Positions 29,716 to 38,104 of a DNA stretch of 64,000 nucleotides are shown piece by piece. The stretch's first letter is position 1. The number at the start of each line of letters is the position of its first letter. The DNA comes from an uncultured Selenomonadales bacterium (lineage in GTDB: Bacteria > Bacillota > Negativicutes > Selenomonadales > Selenomonadaceae): assembly GCA_900321035.1 (NCBI GenBank), contig ONUH01000001.1, forward strand, positions 124,001 to 188,000, read 5' to 3'. The position numbers and the translations under genes were made by a program. A model generated the notes under the pieces. That model made no database searches. It had not been told where the DNA came from and worked only from the letters and a program-made list of their open reading frames with translations.

Positions 29716-30522
29716 TCACTTCACAATCGTGATATCGCTGCCAAACCATTTTTTTGATATTTTCCCGAGCGTCCCATCCGCTTTCATTTCGCTGATGACT
29801 GTCTGCACTTTGTCCCGCAGCTTTCGATCGCCTTTCCGGAAACCGATAGCGTATTTCTCCTCGCCAAGGCTGCTGGGAAGGACAAAGAACTGCTTATCGT
29901 TGGAAAAGATATAGTAATACGCAACCACCGAGTCCATGAGAGCAGCGTCCACAGTTTTTTGTTCCAGTTGCCGCAAAAGCGTCAGATTGTCTTCAAACGT
30001 CTTGACGGATATCTTGGAAAAAATATCGGAAGATTTGAGCGCGTCCTGCGCCGTTGCGCCGGACTGGACGCCGACCGTCTTGCCAGCAAGGTCATATATT
30101 CCTTTTGCGCCGCTCTCGGCTGAAACCACAAAAATCAGCTCATTTTTCATATACGGTTCTGAGAAGTTCATCGTCTTGGAACGTTCGGGAGTTATCGACA
30201 GGCCGTTCCAGATACAGTCAATCGTCCCATCGTTCAGCTTATCTTCTTTTGTGTCCCAGTCGATGCCCTGTTTGACGAGTGTAACGCCGATCCTGTTACA
30301 GACCTCCTGCGCCACATCAATATCAAACCCCGTAATTGTTCCTTTTTCATCAACAAAGCCCATAGGCGGGAAGCCGACGTCAAGACCGAGAACAAAGCGC
30401 TTGGCTTCAAGCACCTTCTGCAAGGAATTATCGCTTTTGGGGTCGTTCGTTTTCCCGCCGCAACCTGTCAATAAACAAAATGCAGCAAACAAGCAGAAAA
30501 GTACCGTAAGCATTTTTTTCAT
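29716..30522 (-). CDS. Family 3 solute-binding lipoprotein (amino-acid type)
   Basis: The 268-residue product has a lipoprotein signal peptide with lipobox L-L-T-G-C (Cys21), then the periplasmic-binding fold of polar amino-acid ABC transporters: GLDVGFPPMGFVDEKGTITGFDIDVAQEV is the family 3 signature region, and WNGLSITPERSKTMNFSEPY follows. The ligand is unknown. No permease or ATPase gene lies nearby; the next gene is a Cache/HD-GYP phosphodiesterase. Upstream is a 270-nt leader with a small reading frame and a terminator, suggesting attenuation. The ATG at 30522 has AGGAGAG upstream. Confidence 0.9.
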   Translation of the reverse strand: MKKMLTVLFCLFAAFCLLTGCGGKTNDPKSDNSLQKVLEAKRFVLGLDVGFPPMGFVDEKGTITGFDIDVAQEVCNRIGVTLVKQGIDWDTKEDKLNDGTIDCIWNGLSITPERSKTMNFSEPYMKNELIFVVSAESGAKGIYDLAGKTVGVQSGATAQDALKSSDIFSKISVKTFEDNLTLLRQLEQKTVDAALMDSVVAYYYIFSNDKQFFVLPSSLGEEKYAIGFRKGDRKLRDKVQTVISEMKADGTLGKISKKWFGSDITIVK

Positions 30523-30599
30523 AATCTTTCTCTCCTATCATACCTATTTGACTTCAAGCGGAATAATCAGGATATCAGATGCACTGAGCTTTGAGAAAA

Positions 30600-30636
30600 T
30601 AAAAAACGCACAAGGGCATGATAACGCCTTGTGCTT
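30600..30636 (-). terminator. Leader terminator upstream of the solute-binding protein gene
   Basis: GCACAAGG and CCTTGTGC form an 8-bp stem with an 11-nt loop, followed on the minus strand by GTTTTTTATTTT. It stands about 80 bp before the ATG of the downstream gene and after its promoter, so it must be an attenuator rather than an end-of-operon signal. Confidence 0.8.
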
Positions 30637-30748
30637 AAAATACTTTTGGGCGCGTAAAAAAGAACCGCGCAGACCCCAAATGACGCAAAGATATAACCCT
30701 TTGCCTGTCTTGGCGCATGCTCACCGCAAACATACTCGAATGAACCAT
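30635..30748 (-). CDS. Candidate 37-residue leader peptide
   Basis: ATG 30748 follows AAGGAG by 9 nt. The peptide starts MVHSSMFAVSMRQDRQRV and ends FFFTRPKVF; six of 37 residues are arginine and five phenylalanine. Its TAA stop (30635-30637) directly abuts the first base of the leader terminator stem, so a ribosome at the stop would mask that stem. I do not recognise the peptide. The same stretch also folds well as RNA, so coding is not proven. Confidence 0.4.
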   Translation of the reverse strand: MVHSSMFAVSMRQDRQRVISLRHLGSARFFFTRPKVF

Positions 30749-30799
30749 AGCCACTATCTCCTTTTAAGGATACGTTGTAACAAGTCGGTTTCTGCGCTT

Positions 30800-30828
30800 A
30801 TGGTAACAGCGAGAACACGACTTGTCAA
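30800..30828 (-). promoter_or_regulatory. Promoter with flanking inverted repeat for the solute-binding protein operon
   Basis: TTGACA (-35) and TACCAT (-10) are 17 bp apart on the minus strand. An 8-bp inverted repeat, ACAAGTCG (30780-30787) and CGACTTGT (30818-30825), overlaps the -35 and the early transcribed region, which could be an operator for an unknown regulator. Confidence 0.65.
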
Positions 30829-30922
30829 GAAAAACCGTTGGAGGTGTGACCTTTATAAATCAAAGTAATTGGCAAAAAACTAAAAGCGATTCACTTGCGC
30901 ATCTTTTCCTTCCGACTATACG

Positions 30923-30955
30923 AAAAGACCGCGTCATCCTAAGACGCGGTCTTTT
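30923..30955 (-). terminator. Intrinsic terminator after tkt
   Basis: AAAAGACCGCGTC and GACGCGGTCTTTT form a 13-bp perfect stem with a 7-nt loop and T-runs on both sides, about 18 bp past the tkt stop. Confidence 0.88.
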
Positions 30956-30973
30956 GTCGCCGTCCATATTATA

Positions 30974-32968
30974 TTAGGAAAGATTTTGCAAAACTTCTTT
31001 CACCGTCTGTGCCACGCGCTCTTTTGTAAAACCGAAATTCTTGAACAGCGTGCTGCCCGGCGCGGACGCGCCAAAGCTTTCCATAGCCACCGTCTTGCCG
31101 TCGAGGCCGACGTAGCGCTCCCAGCCGAAAGACGAAAGCGCCTCCACCGCCACCCGGGCACGGACTTTTTTCGGCAGGATTTTTTCCCGATAGGCCGTAT
31201 CCTGCGCCTCGAACAGTTCCATGCAGGGCATGCTGACGACCCGTGCGTCTACGCCGTCCGCCTTCAAGAGCGCCTGTGCGTCGATCGCCAGAGAAACTTC
31301 GGAACCGCTGGCAATCAGGATTGCATCCGGCGTTTCCTTCTCGGAAGGCGAAACCACATAGGCGCCTTTCAGCGCGTCTTTGCCGCTGCCGGGAAGCTGC
31401 GGGAGATTCTGTCGGCTCAGCGCCAGCGCGGTAGGCGTTTCTTCACTTGTCGCGGCAACGAGCCAACCCGCCGCCGTTTCCGTAGCATCCGCCGGACGGA
31501 ACACATTGACGTTCGGCTGCGCGCGAAGCATCGCGAGCTGCTCGATGGGTTCGTGGGTCGGTCCGTCTTCACCGACACCGATGCTGTCATGGGTAAATAC
31601 GTAAGTCACAGGCAATTTCATCAGGGAAGCGAGCCTCAGCATCGGTTTCGTATAATCGCTGAACACGAAGAACGTCGCCACATAAGGACGAAGACCGCCG
31701 TGCAATGCGAGACCATTTGCGATGGCCGCCATCGCCAGTTCGCGGACGCCGAAATGGATATTGCGCCCCGCATAATTCTCCTTCGAGAAATCTCCCTCTC
31801 CATCCATGACCGTCTTGTTGGACGGACCAAGGTCGGCGCTGCCGCCAAAAAGCTGCGGCAATTTATCCTTCAGGCGATTGATGTATTTCCCCGAAAGGCT
31901 GCGCGTCGCCTGTGCCTTATCTTCGTAAGCCCAATACGCTTCATCGTTCAGCAGCGCGTTTTTGTCAACGGCTTCATGACACTTCGTCCAAAGCTGCTTC
32001 ATTTCCGGGAATTTTTTCTGATACTCGGCAAACAGCGCGTTCCAGTCTGCTTCCGCTTTTTCGCCCGCTTCGGCCAGCTTCGCGTAATGCGCGTAAATCT
32101 CCTCCGGCACGTCAAAAGGCTCCTGCGACCGCCATCCCAGCGTCTTGCGGAGCTCCGCAACATTTTCCTCGCCGAGCGGCTCGCCATGCGCGCTTGCCTT
32201 TCCCTGCTTTGCCGGGCAGCCATATCCAATCTGCGTCTTGATCGTGATAAAAGAAGGACGCGTCACATCCGCTTTCGCTTCCTCGATAGCCTTGCCAATC
32301 GCCGCGAGGTCGTTGCCGTCCTCCACCGTCAGCGTCTGGAAACCGAACGCCTCCATACGCTTCTCAACGTTTTCCGTGAACGCGAGGTCGGTACTGCCCT
32401 CAATCGTAATCGAATTGCTGTCATAAAGCACAATCAGCTTCGAAAGACCGAGGGTGCCCGCCAGCGAAAACGCCTCCGAGGAAATGCCTTCCATCATGCA
32501 GCCGTCGCCGCCCAACGCGAAGGTATAATGATCGACAACAGGATACCCCGGCTTGTTGAACATCGCCGCAAGGTGCGCCTCCGCCATCGCCATGCCGACA
32601 GCCATGCCCATGCCCGCGCCCAGCGGTCCCGTCGTGGCCTCGACGCCGACGGTATGACCGTATTCCGGGTGTCCCGGCGTCAGCGAACCATCCTGCCGAA
32701 AATTCTTCAAATCGTCCAGCGTAAGCCCATACCCGAAAAGGTGGAGCAGCGAGTACAGCAGCATCGAACCGTGCCCGCCGGAAAGGACAAAACGATCGCG
32801 GTTCGCCCATTTGGGATTTTTCGCATTGTGCTTCATGTGCCGCGCCCAAAGCTCGTAAGCCGCCGGCGCCGCGCCCAACGGCAATCCCGGATGCCCGGAA
32901 TTCGCCTTTTGTATCGCGTCCGCGGAAAGCACCCGGATCGCGTTCACGCTCGTCGAGTCTATCGACAT
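30974..32968 (-). CDS. tkt: Transketolase
   Basis: The enzyme (664 aa, full length) moves two-carbon units in the pentose phosphate pathway. The TPP-binding part shows [37 protein letters not shown] and [15 protein letters not shown]; the pyrimidine-binding domain has the [24 protein letters not shown] segment with the conserved Glu/His region. It is the last gene of the run glucosaminidase-ubiB-aroH-ridA-tkt (36 nt after ridA), next to a chorismate mutase; tkt supplies erythrose-4-phosphate for the same aromatic pathway. Confidence 0.97.
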   Translation of the reverse strand: MSIDSTSVNAIRVLSADAIQKANSGHPGLPLGAAPAAYELWARHMKHNAKNPKWANRDRFVLSGGHGSMLLYSLLHLFGYGLTLDDLKNFRQDGSLTPGHPEYGHTVGVEATTGPLGAGMGMAVGMAMAEAHLAAMFNKPGYPVVDHYTFALGGDGCMMEGISSEAFSLAGTLGLSKLIVLYDSNSITIEGSTDLAFTENVEKRMEAFGFQTLTVEDGNDLAAIGKAIEEAKADVTRPSFITIKTQIGYGCPAKQGKASAHGEPLGEENVAELRKTLGWRSQEPFDVPEEIYAHYAKLAEAGEKAEADWNALFAEYQKKFPEMKQLWTKCHEAVDKNALLNDEAYWAYEDKAQATRSLSGKYINRLKDKLPQLFGGSADLGPSNKTVMDGEGDFSKENYAGRNIHFGVRELAMAAIANGLALHGGLRPYVATFFVFSDYTKPMLRLASLMKLPVTYVFTHDSIGVGEDGPTHEPIEQLAMLRAQPNVNVFRPADATETAAGWLVAATSEETPTALALSRQNLPQLPGSGKDALKGAYVVSPSEKETPDAILIASGSEVSLAIDAQALLKADGVDARVVSMPCMELFEAQDTAYREKILPKKVRARVAVEALSSFGWERYVGLDGKTVAMESFGASAPGSTLFKNFGFTKERVAQTVKEVLQNLS

Positions 32969-33004
32969 TCCTTCATCGCCCTTCTATAAACAATATCTTG
33001 ATTT

Positions 33005-33382
33005 TCACCGTGCTGCGATTACGTCAATCTCGACCAGCGCGCCCTTAGGCAGCTTGCTGACCTCGACGCAGACCCGCGCAGGCGGATTTTCCTGGAAATA
33101 CTGCCCGTAAATGCCGTTTACCTTTGCGAAATCGTCCATATTCGTAATATAAACCGTCGTCTTGACGACGCTCTCCAGCGACGAACCCGCCGCTTCAAGA
33201 ATCGCTTTGAGGTTTTCCAGCACACGCGCCGTCTGCACCTCGACGCTGCCCTCAACGAGCTCTCCCGTTGCAGGAATCAGCGGAATCTGCCCGGAAACGA
33301 AAACAAACCCGCCCGCTTCAATCGCTTGAGAATACGGCCCGATTGCCTGCGGCGCCTCCGCCGTGGAAATGACTTTTTTCAT
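33005..33382 (-). CDS. RidA family enamine/imine deaminase
   Basis: The 125-residue trimer-forming protein hydrolyses reactive 2-aminoacrylate and related imines released by PLP enzymes. The family start [11 protein letters not shown], the VFVSGQIPL strand, and the C-terminal [23 protein letters not shown] with the active-site arginine (R in PPARVCVEV) are present. It lies 18 nt after aroH and 36 nt before tkt. Confidence 0.93.
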   Translation of the reverse strand: MKKVISTAEAPQAIGPYSQAIEAGGFVFVSGQIPLIPATGELVEGSVEVQTARVLENLKAILEAAGSSLESVVKTTVYITNMDDFAKVNGIYGQYFQENPPARVCVEVSKLPKGALVEIDVIAAR

Positions 33383-33400
33383 GGATAAAAACTTCCTTCC

Positions 33401-33787
33401 TTATTCTTCTTCCGGTTCATCCGGTCTTTTCATGACAAGGTCCTGCCTGAGAAGCGCCGCCTCGCCGAGATAGACGTGACGTATATCCTTCTGCGGCTTA
33501 TCCGTATCGGCGAGCACCAGCGCGCGGATGCAAAGCGGCAGGCTGTCCTTCACCGCCATCTGGCGCGCGTCAAAAAGCGGCACCGTAGCGAACCCCGGAA
33601 TCTGCCGAGCCCCTGCCGCCGGAAAAGACGCTGTAATATCCTCCGTCGCACTAAAAATCACCGCGCCGATATCTTCCGGCTTCACACCGTTGTGACGGAT
33701 CATTTCCGTCACCATCCAGCGCACCGCCGCGACAATCTCGGACTCGGTGTCATTCTTGATCGTTATTGCCCCGCGGATTCCCCGCAT
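33401..33787 (-). CDS. aroH: Monofunctional chorismate mutase, AroH class
   Basis: The 128-residue protein converts chorismate to prephenate for phenylalanine and tyrosine synthesis. It begins MRGIRGAITIKNDTESEI, the AroH-class signature with the active-site arginine R5 (Bacillus subtilis R7 equivalent), and has VIFSATEDITASFPAAGAR and the late HVYLGEAALLRQDL with the second catalytic arginine. The operon places it next to tkt, ridA and an unrelated kinase-like gene. Confidence 0.93.
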   Translation of the reverse strand: MRGIRGAITIKNDTESEIVAAVRWMVTEMIRHNGVKPEDIGAVIFSATEDITASFPAAGARQIPGFATVPLFDARQMAVKDSLPLCIRALVLADTDKPQKDIRHVYLGEAALLRQDLVMKRPDEPEEE

Positions 33788-33818
33788 AGAGAAGCCCTCC
33801 CTTTATATTGAAACATTC

Positions 33819-35429
33819 CTATGATTTCCGCAAAATATTCCAAAGCAGCCATCCGCAAAGCACGAGAGCCGCCAAGTATCCAAAAACGCCTAAAAGCGGT
33901 ATCTCCATAATCTTCGGCGTCATCTGCGTCGTGCAGATAACGCTGGAGCCCAAAAGCAGCGCAGAACTGATCATGCCGAGAATCAGCTTGTTCATCATGC
34001 CGTCAATCCGCTGGAGAGGCTCTTCGGAACCAGTCAGATCGAGGTTCACTTTCGTCTGCCCGCGCATCGTCATTTGCAGGATATCGGAAAGCTGCTCCGG
34101 CAGGCGCATCGTCTTCTTGAAAAAAACGTACCCTTCCTGTTTCAAGCGGTCCAGCTCCATGCGCCAGTTGAAATCCTTCTGCATATTGAGCTGAATACTC
34201 CGGGTAAAGATCTCTACAAAACTCACGCCGGGACAATGCTGCCGCATGACGCCCTCTATCGTCAAAACGCCCCGGGCAAACATGCTGAGCCCCGGCTTGA
34301 TCCCGATATGATGCGTGCGAAGCACATTCATAATCTGCCTCGTCAGCACGCCCATCTGCAATGCGCCAAAATCAAGAGCGTCGTACGTCGTCATCATGGC
34401 GTCAATATCTTCATACAATCGCGTATGATCGACCCGGCCATGAGGAAGCCCCAACGCCAGCACAGCGGCTTTCATGTCCAGCGTATCATGATTCGCCAGT
34501 GCAAAAAGAGCCTTCCGGATTGCCCTGCGGTCGCCGTTGGAAATCCTTCCCATCATGCCAAGATCAAGCCAAACGATTTTGCCGTCGCGCACCCGGATAT
34601 TCCCGGGGTGCGGATCGGCATGAAAATAGCCGTCTTCAATAATCTGCTTGACGTAATTCTCTCCCAAACGCCGCCCCAACTGGTTCATATCGAATCCCTT
34701 TTCGCGGAGCGTCTTGGCGTCGTCGAAACGTATCCCGTCCACGTACTCCATCACAAGGACCCGCGAGGTCGTCAAATGATGATAAACCTTCGGGCATTCC
34801 ACATACTCCTCGCTCGCATTGAGCTGACGAAACTCGCCGATATGGTCGGCTTCCATCAGAAAATCCATTTCCTGTTTGGCAATCCTCCACATTTCGTCGA
34901 GAATCGTCGAAACGTCGAGAACGCCCCGCTCTGCGCCGACGACCTGCATCAAAGCCGCCGCACGCTTCAAAAGGATAATATCCTGCTCCATCACATCGTA
35001 AATGTCGGGCCGCTGAACTTTTACGACCACATCCTCGCCCGTCGTCAAGACGGCGCGATGCACCTGCGCGATGGAGGCCGAGCCTAAAACTTCCTTGGAT
35101 ATCGAAGCAAAAAACTTTTGCCATGGCGCCTTGTATTCCCGCTCCAAAACGGAAATAACGGCCTCAAAGGGCATGGGCCGGACGTCCGCCTGCAGCGTCG
35201 TCAGCGCGTCGCAATATTCCTGCGGCAAAAAATCGGGACGCATGCTCATGATCTGGCCCAGCTTTACAAAGGTCGGCCCCAAGTCTTCCAATATCTGCCG
35301 TATCTTCTCCGGCGTAACGCCCCGCATCAGTTCCCGTTTTCGAAGGACGTGTATCATCTCACGGAACCGCCGCGCGGGCAGCTTTTCCGTTTGTTCTCTA
35401 TTCGATTGTGTCATCAGGCTTTCCAGCAT
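33819..35429 (-). CDS. AarF/ABC1/UbiB kinase-like protein
   Basis: The 536-residue product carries the UbiB/ADCK atypical kinase core: the KxGQ motif in FVKLGQIMSMRPDFLPQEYCDAL, the alanine-rich nucleotide loop ASIAQVHRA, a lysine in VVVKVQRP, ADPHPGN for the catalytic loop and WLDLGMMGR for metal binding. Two C-terminal hydrophobic helices (last 50 residues) anchor it. In respiring bacteria such proteins aid ubiquinone synthesis; in anaerobic Firmicutes the role is unknown. ATG 35429 is favoured by AGGCGGGG 7 nt upstream; a GTG 18 nt earlier is possible. It follows the glucosaminidase gene by 27 nt. Confidence 0.9.
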   Translation of the reverse strand: MLESLMTQSNREQTEKLPARRFREMIHVLRKRELMRGVTPEKIRQILEDLGPTFVKLGQIMSMRPDFLPQEYCDALTTLQADVRPMPFEAVISVLEREYKAPWQKFFASISKEVLGSASIAQVHRAVLTTGEDVVVKVQRPDIYDVMEQDIILLKRAAALMQVVGAERGVLDVSTILDEMWRIAKQEMDFLMEADHIGEFRQLNASEEYVECPKVYHHLTTSRVLVMEYVDGIRFDDAKTLREKGFDMNQLGRRLGENYVKQIIEDGYFHADPHPGNIRVRDGKIVWLDLGMMGRISNGDRRAIRKALFALANHDTLDMKAAVLALGLPHGRVDHTRLYEDIDAMMTTYDALDFGALQMGVLTRQIMNVLRTHHIGIKPGLSMFARGVLTIEGVMRQHCPGVSFVEIFTRSIQLNMQKDFNWRMELDRLKQEGYVFFKKTMRLPEQLSDILQMTMRGQTKVNLDLTGSEEPLQRIDGMMNKLILGMISSALLLGSSVICTTQMTPKIMEIPLLGVFGYLAALVLCGWLLWNILRKS

Positions 35430-35456
35430 AACGACACCCCGCCTCACAAAATGAAT

Positions 35457-36239
35457 TTACCCTTTGACCGGCTCCTGCAAAATCTGCTGGAAAATATCCA
35501 TGATACGCTGCCCGTAGTATGTTCCCGGCACTGCCCAACGACCGTTTAGGTCCAGCCAATGGGGAAGCGTCATGCTGCCGTATATGTCGCGCACCATCGT
35601 ATACCGCGGATCGACTATCTCCTCCGAAGGCGTCCGCGTCGTCGCATAGGCCAACAGGTGCTGGATATGCGCCCGCACGCCAATCTGCGCCGACGGGAAA
35701 TAGCCGCCCTGCACATAATCGCTGGTCGTCCCCAACCCGCAATAATTATTTTGATCCGGCGTTACCGTACCGCCGTAGCTGAAATTCCCCGTTTCATGGA
35801 GCGCCTGCGCGAAAGCCACGTCGGGGCGAACCCCTTCCCTGGTCGCTTCCTCGTAATAATAAGAAACAAGCTCCTCCGGCGTCACCGAAATATTCGGCGC
35901 GGGATTGATCTTCAAAAGATAATTGACACACTGCGCTTCCGTCGCCATCGGTCCGCCAAGAATATCCTCGTTGCTCAGATCTATGGGCAGAAGCTTGTAG
36001 TCGACTTTTTCATGACGCTGTTGCTGCTCCGCCTTTGGATGCAGCAGCGCGTCAATCCGCGCTTTGATTCCGCCCATCTCGCCTTTCGCTGCGTGTTCAT
36101 TGTGCGTCTGCACCGCGTTCCCATTCGTTATCTGGTCGTGAAGCCGTTTTCCCGCGTCCGCCTTTCCCGAAAGCGGGAGGACGCACGCGCCTGTCAAAAG
36201 CAACACGCAAAAAAGATTCGTGCCCTTACCGATTCGCAA
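35457..36239 (-). CDS. Secreted glucosaminidase-domain protein (cell-wall hydrolase)
   Basis: The 260-residue product has an N-terminal signal peptide (hydrophobic about 8-24, likely cut after KADA) and a C-terminal glucosaminidase domain: TPEELVSYYYEEATREGVRPDVAFAQALHETGNF provides the catalytic glutamate, followed by NNYCGLGTTSDYVQGGYFPSAQIGVRAHIQHLLAYA. It should cleave peptidoglycan in the envelope. The TTG at 36239 is chosen since GGAGGGG lies 7 nt upstream and the signal peptide is then compact; the GTG at 36263 lacks an SD. It is the first gene of a run with ubiB, aroH, ridA and tkt. Confidence 0.87.
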   Translation of the reverse strand: MRIGKGTNLFCVLLLTGACVLPLSGKADAGKRLHDQITNGNAVQTHNEHAAKGEMGGIKARIDALLHPKAEQQQRHEKVDYKLLPIDLSNEDILGGPMATEAQCVNYLLKINPAPNISVTPEELVSYYYEEATREGVRPDVAFAQALHETGNFSYGGTVTPDQNNYCGLGTTSDYVQGGYFPSAQIGVRAHIQHLLAYATTRTPSEEIVDPRYTMVRDIYGSMTLPHWLDLNGRWAVPGTYYGQRIMDIFQQILQEPVKG

Positions 36240-36328
36240 TCCGTATCCCCTCCGTATCTTCACAAAAAAGTAACGATATGCACATACGTTTAATATTTTA
36301 TCACAGACTGCCCATAAATGCTACCATA

Positions 36329-36360
36329 AGAAAAAGGCAGATGCGCACATCTGCCTTTCC
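36329..36360 (-). terminator. Intrinsic terminator after pckA
   Basis: AAAGGCAGATG and CATCTGCCTTT form an 11-bp perfect stem with a 4-nt loop (TGCG on either reading), followed on the minus strand by TTTTTCTT. It lies about 25 bp past the pckA stop. Confidence 0.88.
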
Positions 36361-36384
36361 CGTATTTGATCGCCCTGTCTTATA

Positions 36385-37989
36385 TTACAGCTGCGGACCG
36401 GCCGCGACAAGCGCCTTGCCCTCGTCGTTCGTTTCGTACTTCTTGAAATTCTTGACAAAGCGCTGGGCAAGATCTTTTGCCTTCTTCTCCCACTCGGAAA
36501 CGTCCTTGTAGGTGTCGCGCGGATCGAGAATCTTCGGATCGACGCCTTCGAGTTCCGTCGGCACTTCGAGATTGAACATCGGGATTTTCTTCGTGGGCGC
36601 CTTCTTGATCGCGCCGCCGAGAATCGCGTCGATGATGCCGCGGGTGTCCTTGATGGAAATGCGCTTGCCGGAGCCGTTCCAGCCCGTGTTGACGAGATAC
36701 GCCTTCGCGCCGCTCTTTTCCATCTTCTTCACCAGTTCTTCGCCGTACTTCGTCGGATGCAGCTCAAGGAAAGCCTGCCCGAAGCACGCCGAGAAGGTCG
36801 GCGTCGGCTCGGTGATGCCGCGCTCGGTACCAGCCAGCTTCGCCGTGAAGCCAGACAGGAAGTAATACTTCGTCTGTTCCGGCGTCAAAATCGAAACCGG
36901 AGGCAATACGCCGAAAGCGTCCGCCGAAAGGAAGATGACGCTCTTCGCAGCGGGCGCTGCGGAAATCGGCTTCACGATGTTCTTGATGTGGTCGATTGGA
37001 TAGGAAACGCGGGTATTTTCCGTCACGCTCTTGTCGGCGAAGTCGATCTTGCCGTTCTTGTCAACGGTGACGTTCTCAAGAAGCGCGTTGCGTTTGATCG
37101 CGTTGTAAATGTCAGGCTCCGACTCCTTGTCGAGATTGATGACCTTCGCGTAGCAGCCGCCTTCGAAATTGAACACGCCCTTGTCGTCCCAGCCGTGCTC
37201 GTCGTCGCCGATCAGGAGGCGCTTCGGATCGGTGGACAGCGTCGTCTTGCCCGTGCCGGAAAGGCCAAAGAAAATGGCCGTGTTCTCGCCGTTCATGTCG
37301 GTATTCGCCGAGCAGTGCATGGCGGCGATTCCCTTCAGCGGCAGATAGTAGTTCATCATCGAGAACATACCCTTCTTCATCTCGCCGCCGTACCAGGTAT
37401 TGATGATGACCTGCTCGCGGCTCGTGATGTTGAAGACCACCGCCGTCTCAGAGTTCAGCCCTAACTCCTTGAAGTTCTTGACCTTCGCCTTCGACGCATT
37501 GTAAACGACGAAATCCGGCTGGAAGTTTTTCAGCTCCTCATCCGTCGGCTTGATGAACATATTGCGGATGAAATGCGCCTGCCATGCCACTTCCATGATG
37601 AAGCGGACCGCCATGCGCGTATCCTTGTTCGCGCCGCAGAATGCGTCCACGACGTAAAGTTTCTTATTGGAGAGTTCCTCCTGCGCCAGCTTCTTGACCG
37701 CATCCCAAGTCGCCTTCGAAGCGCGGTGATTATCGTTCGGATATCCCTCCGAGGTCCACCAGACCGTATCTTTGGAGTTTTCGTCCTCAACGATGAATTT
37801 ATCCTTCGGCGAACGGCCCGTAAACTCGCCCGTCATGACGTTGACCGCATCCAGTTCCGTAAGCTGTCCTTTATCGTAACCCGTCAGTTCCGACTTCATT
37901 TCCTCGTCAAACAAATACTCATAGGAAGGATTGTGAACGATCTCCTTCGCCCCGGTAATGCCGTACTTGCTTAAATCAATGTCAGCCAT
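36385..37989 (-). CDS. pckA: Phosphoenolpyruvate carboxykinase (ATP)
   Basis: The enzyme (534 aa) interconverts oxaloacetate + ATP and PEP + CO2 + ADP; in succinate- or propionate-forming anaerobes it often runs toward oxaloacetate. The P-loop GLSGTGKTT is at 242-250, [11 protein letters not shown] near 57-67 is the substrate loop, and [26 protein letters not shown] lies near the C-terminus. A single-gene unit: promoter at 38057-38084 and terminator directly after. Confidence 0.98.
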   Translation of the reverse strand: MADIDLSKYGITGAKEIVHNPSYEYLFDEEMKSELTGYDKGQLTELDAVNVMTGEFTGRSPKDKFIVEDENSKDTVWWTSEGYPNDNHRASKATWDAVKKLAQEELSNKKLYVVDAFCGANKDTRMAVRFIMEVAWQAHFIRNMFIKPTDEELKNFQPDFVVYNASKAKVKNFKELGLNSETAVVFNITSREQVIINTWYGGEMKKGMFSMMNYYLPLKGIAAMHCSANTDMNGENTAIFFGLSGTGKTTLSTDPKRLLIGDDEHGWDDKGVFNFEGGCYAKVINLDKESEPDIYNAIKRNALLENVTVDKNGKIDFADKSVTENTRVSYPIDHIKNIVKPISAAPAAKSVIFLSADAFGVLPPVSILTPEQTKYYFLSGFTAKLAGTERGITEPTPTFSACFGQAFLELHPTKYGEELVKKMEKSGAKAYLVNTGWNGSGKRISIKDTRGIIDAILGGAIKKAPTKKIPMFNLEVPTELEGVDPKILDPRDTYKDVSEWEKKAKDLAQRFVKNFKKYETNDEGKALVAAGPQL

Positions 37990-38056
37990 GCTCTCTACCT
38001 CTCCTTTTTTAATAAATTCAGCGCCCCGAAGGGAAAATCCTTAATATTTATTCTTT

Positions 38057-38084
38057 TCTATATCAAAAAGAAAAATCCTGCCAA
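38057..38084 (-). promoter_or_regulatory. Promoter of pckA
   Basis: TTGGCA and TATAGA with a 16-bp T-rich spacer on the minus strand, about 70 bp upstream of the pckA ATG and 20 bp past the thrC stop. The leader that follows contains a short CCTTCGGGG stretch but no clear terminator. Confidence 0.65.
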
Positions 38085-38104
38085 AATATGAAGAAAGCCA
38101 ACTT

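Larger units (their letters stand above)
30523..30793 (-). promoter_or_regulatory. Attenuator-like leader of the solute-binding protein/HD-GYP operon
   Basis: From the predicted start point near 30793 the leader runs about 270 nt to the lipoprotein gene. It contains TCCTT/AAGGA pairing, a small reading frame with good SD, an extended hairpin built on GCAAAG/CTTTGC with flanking GAC/GTC and CCAA/TTGG pairs (about 30663-30703), and an intrinsic terminator at 30600-30636. I could not match it to a known riboswitch class (FMN, c-di-GMP-I, lysine, glycine, SAM, T-box consensus were compared from memory). It is either a leader-peptide attenuator or an unclassified cis-regulatory RNA. Confidence 0.55.

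Noticed and set aside
30640..30793. c-di-GMP-I or another known riboswitch upstream of the solute-binding protein gene
   Set aside because: The downstream HD-GYP gene made this tempting, but the conserved core blocks of the c-di-GMP-I, lysine, glycine, SAM and T-box elements are not present as far as I can align by eye.
30986..32989. 667-codon plus-strand frame
   Set aside because: Antisense shadow of tkt; the minus-strand transketolase motifs are complete.
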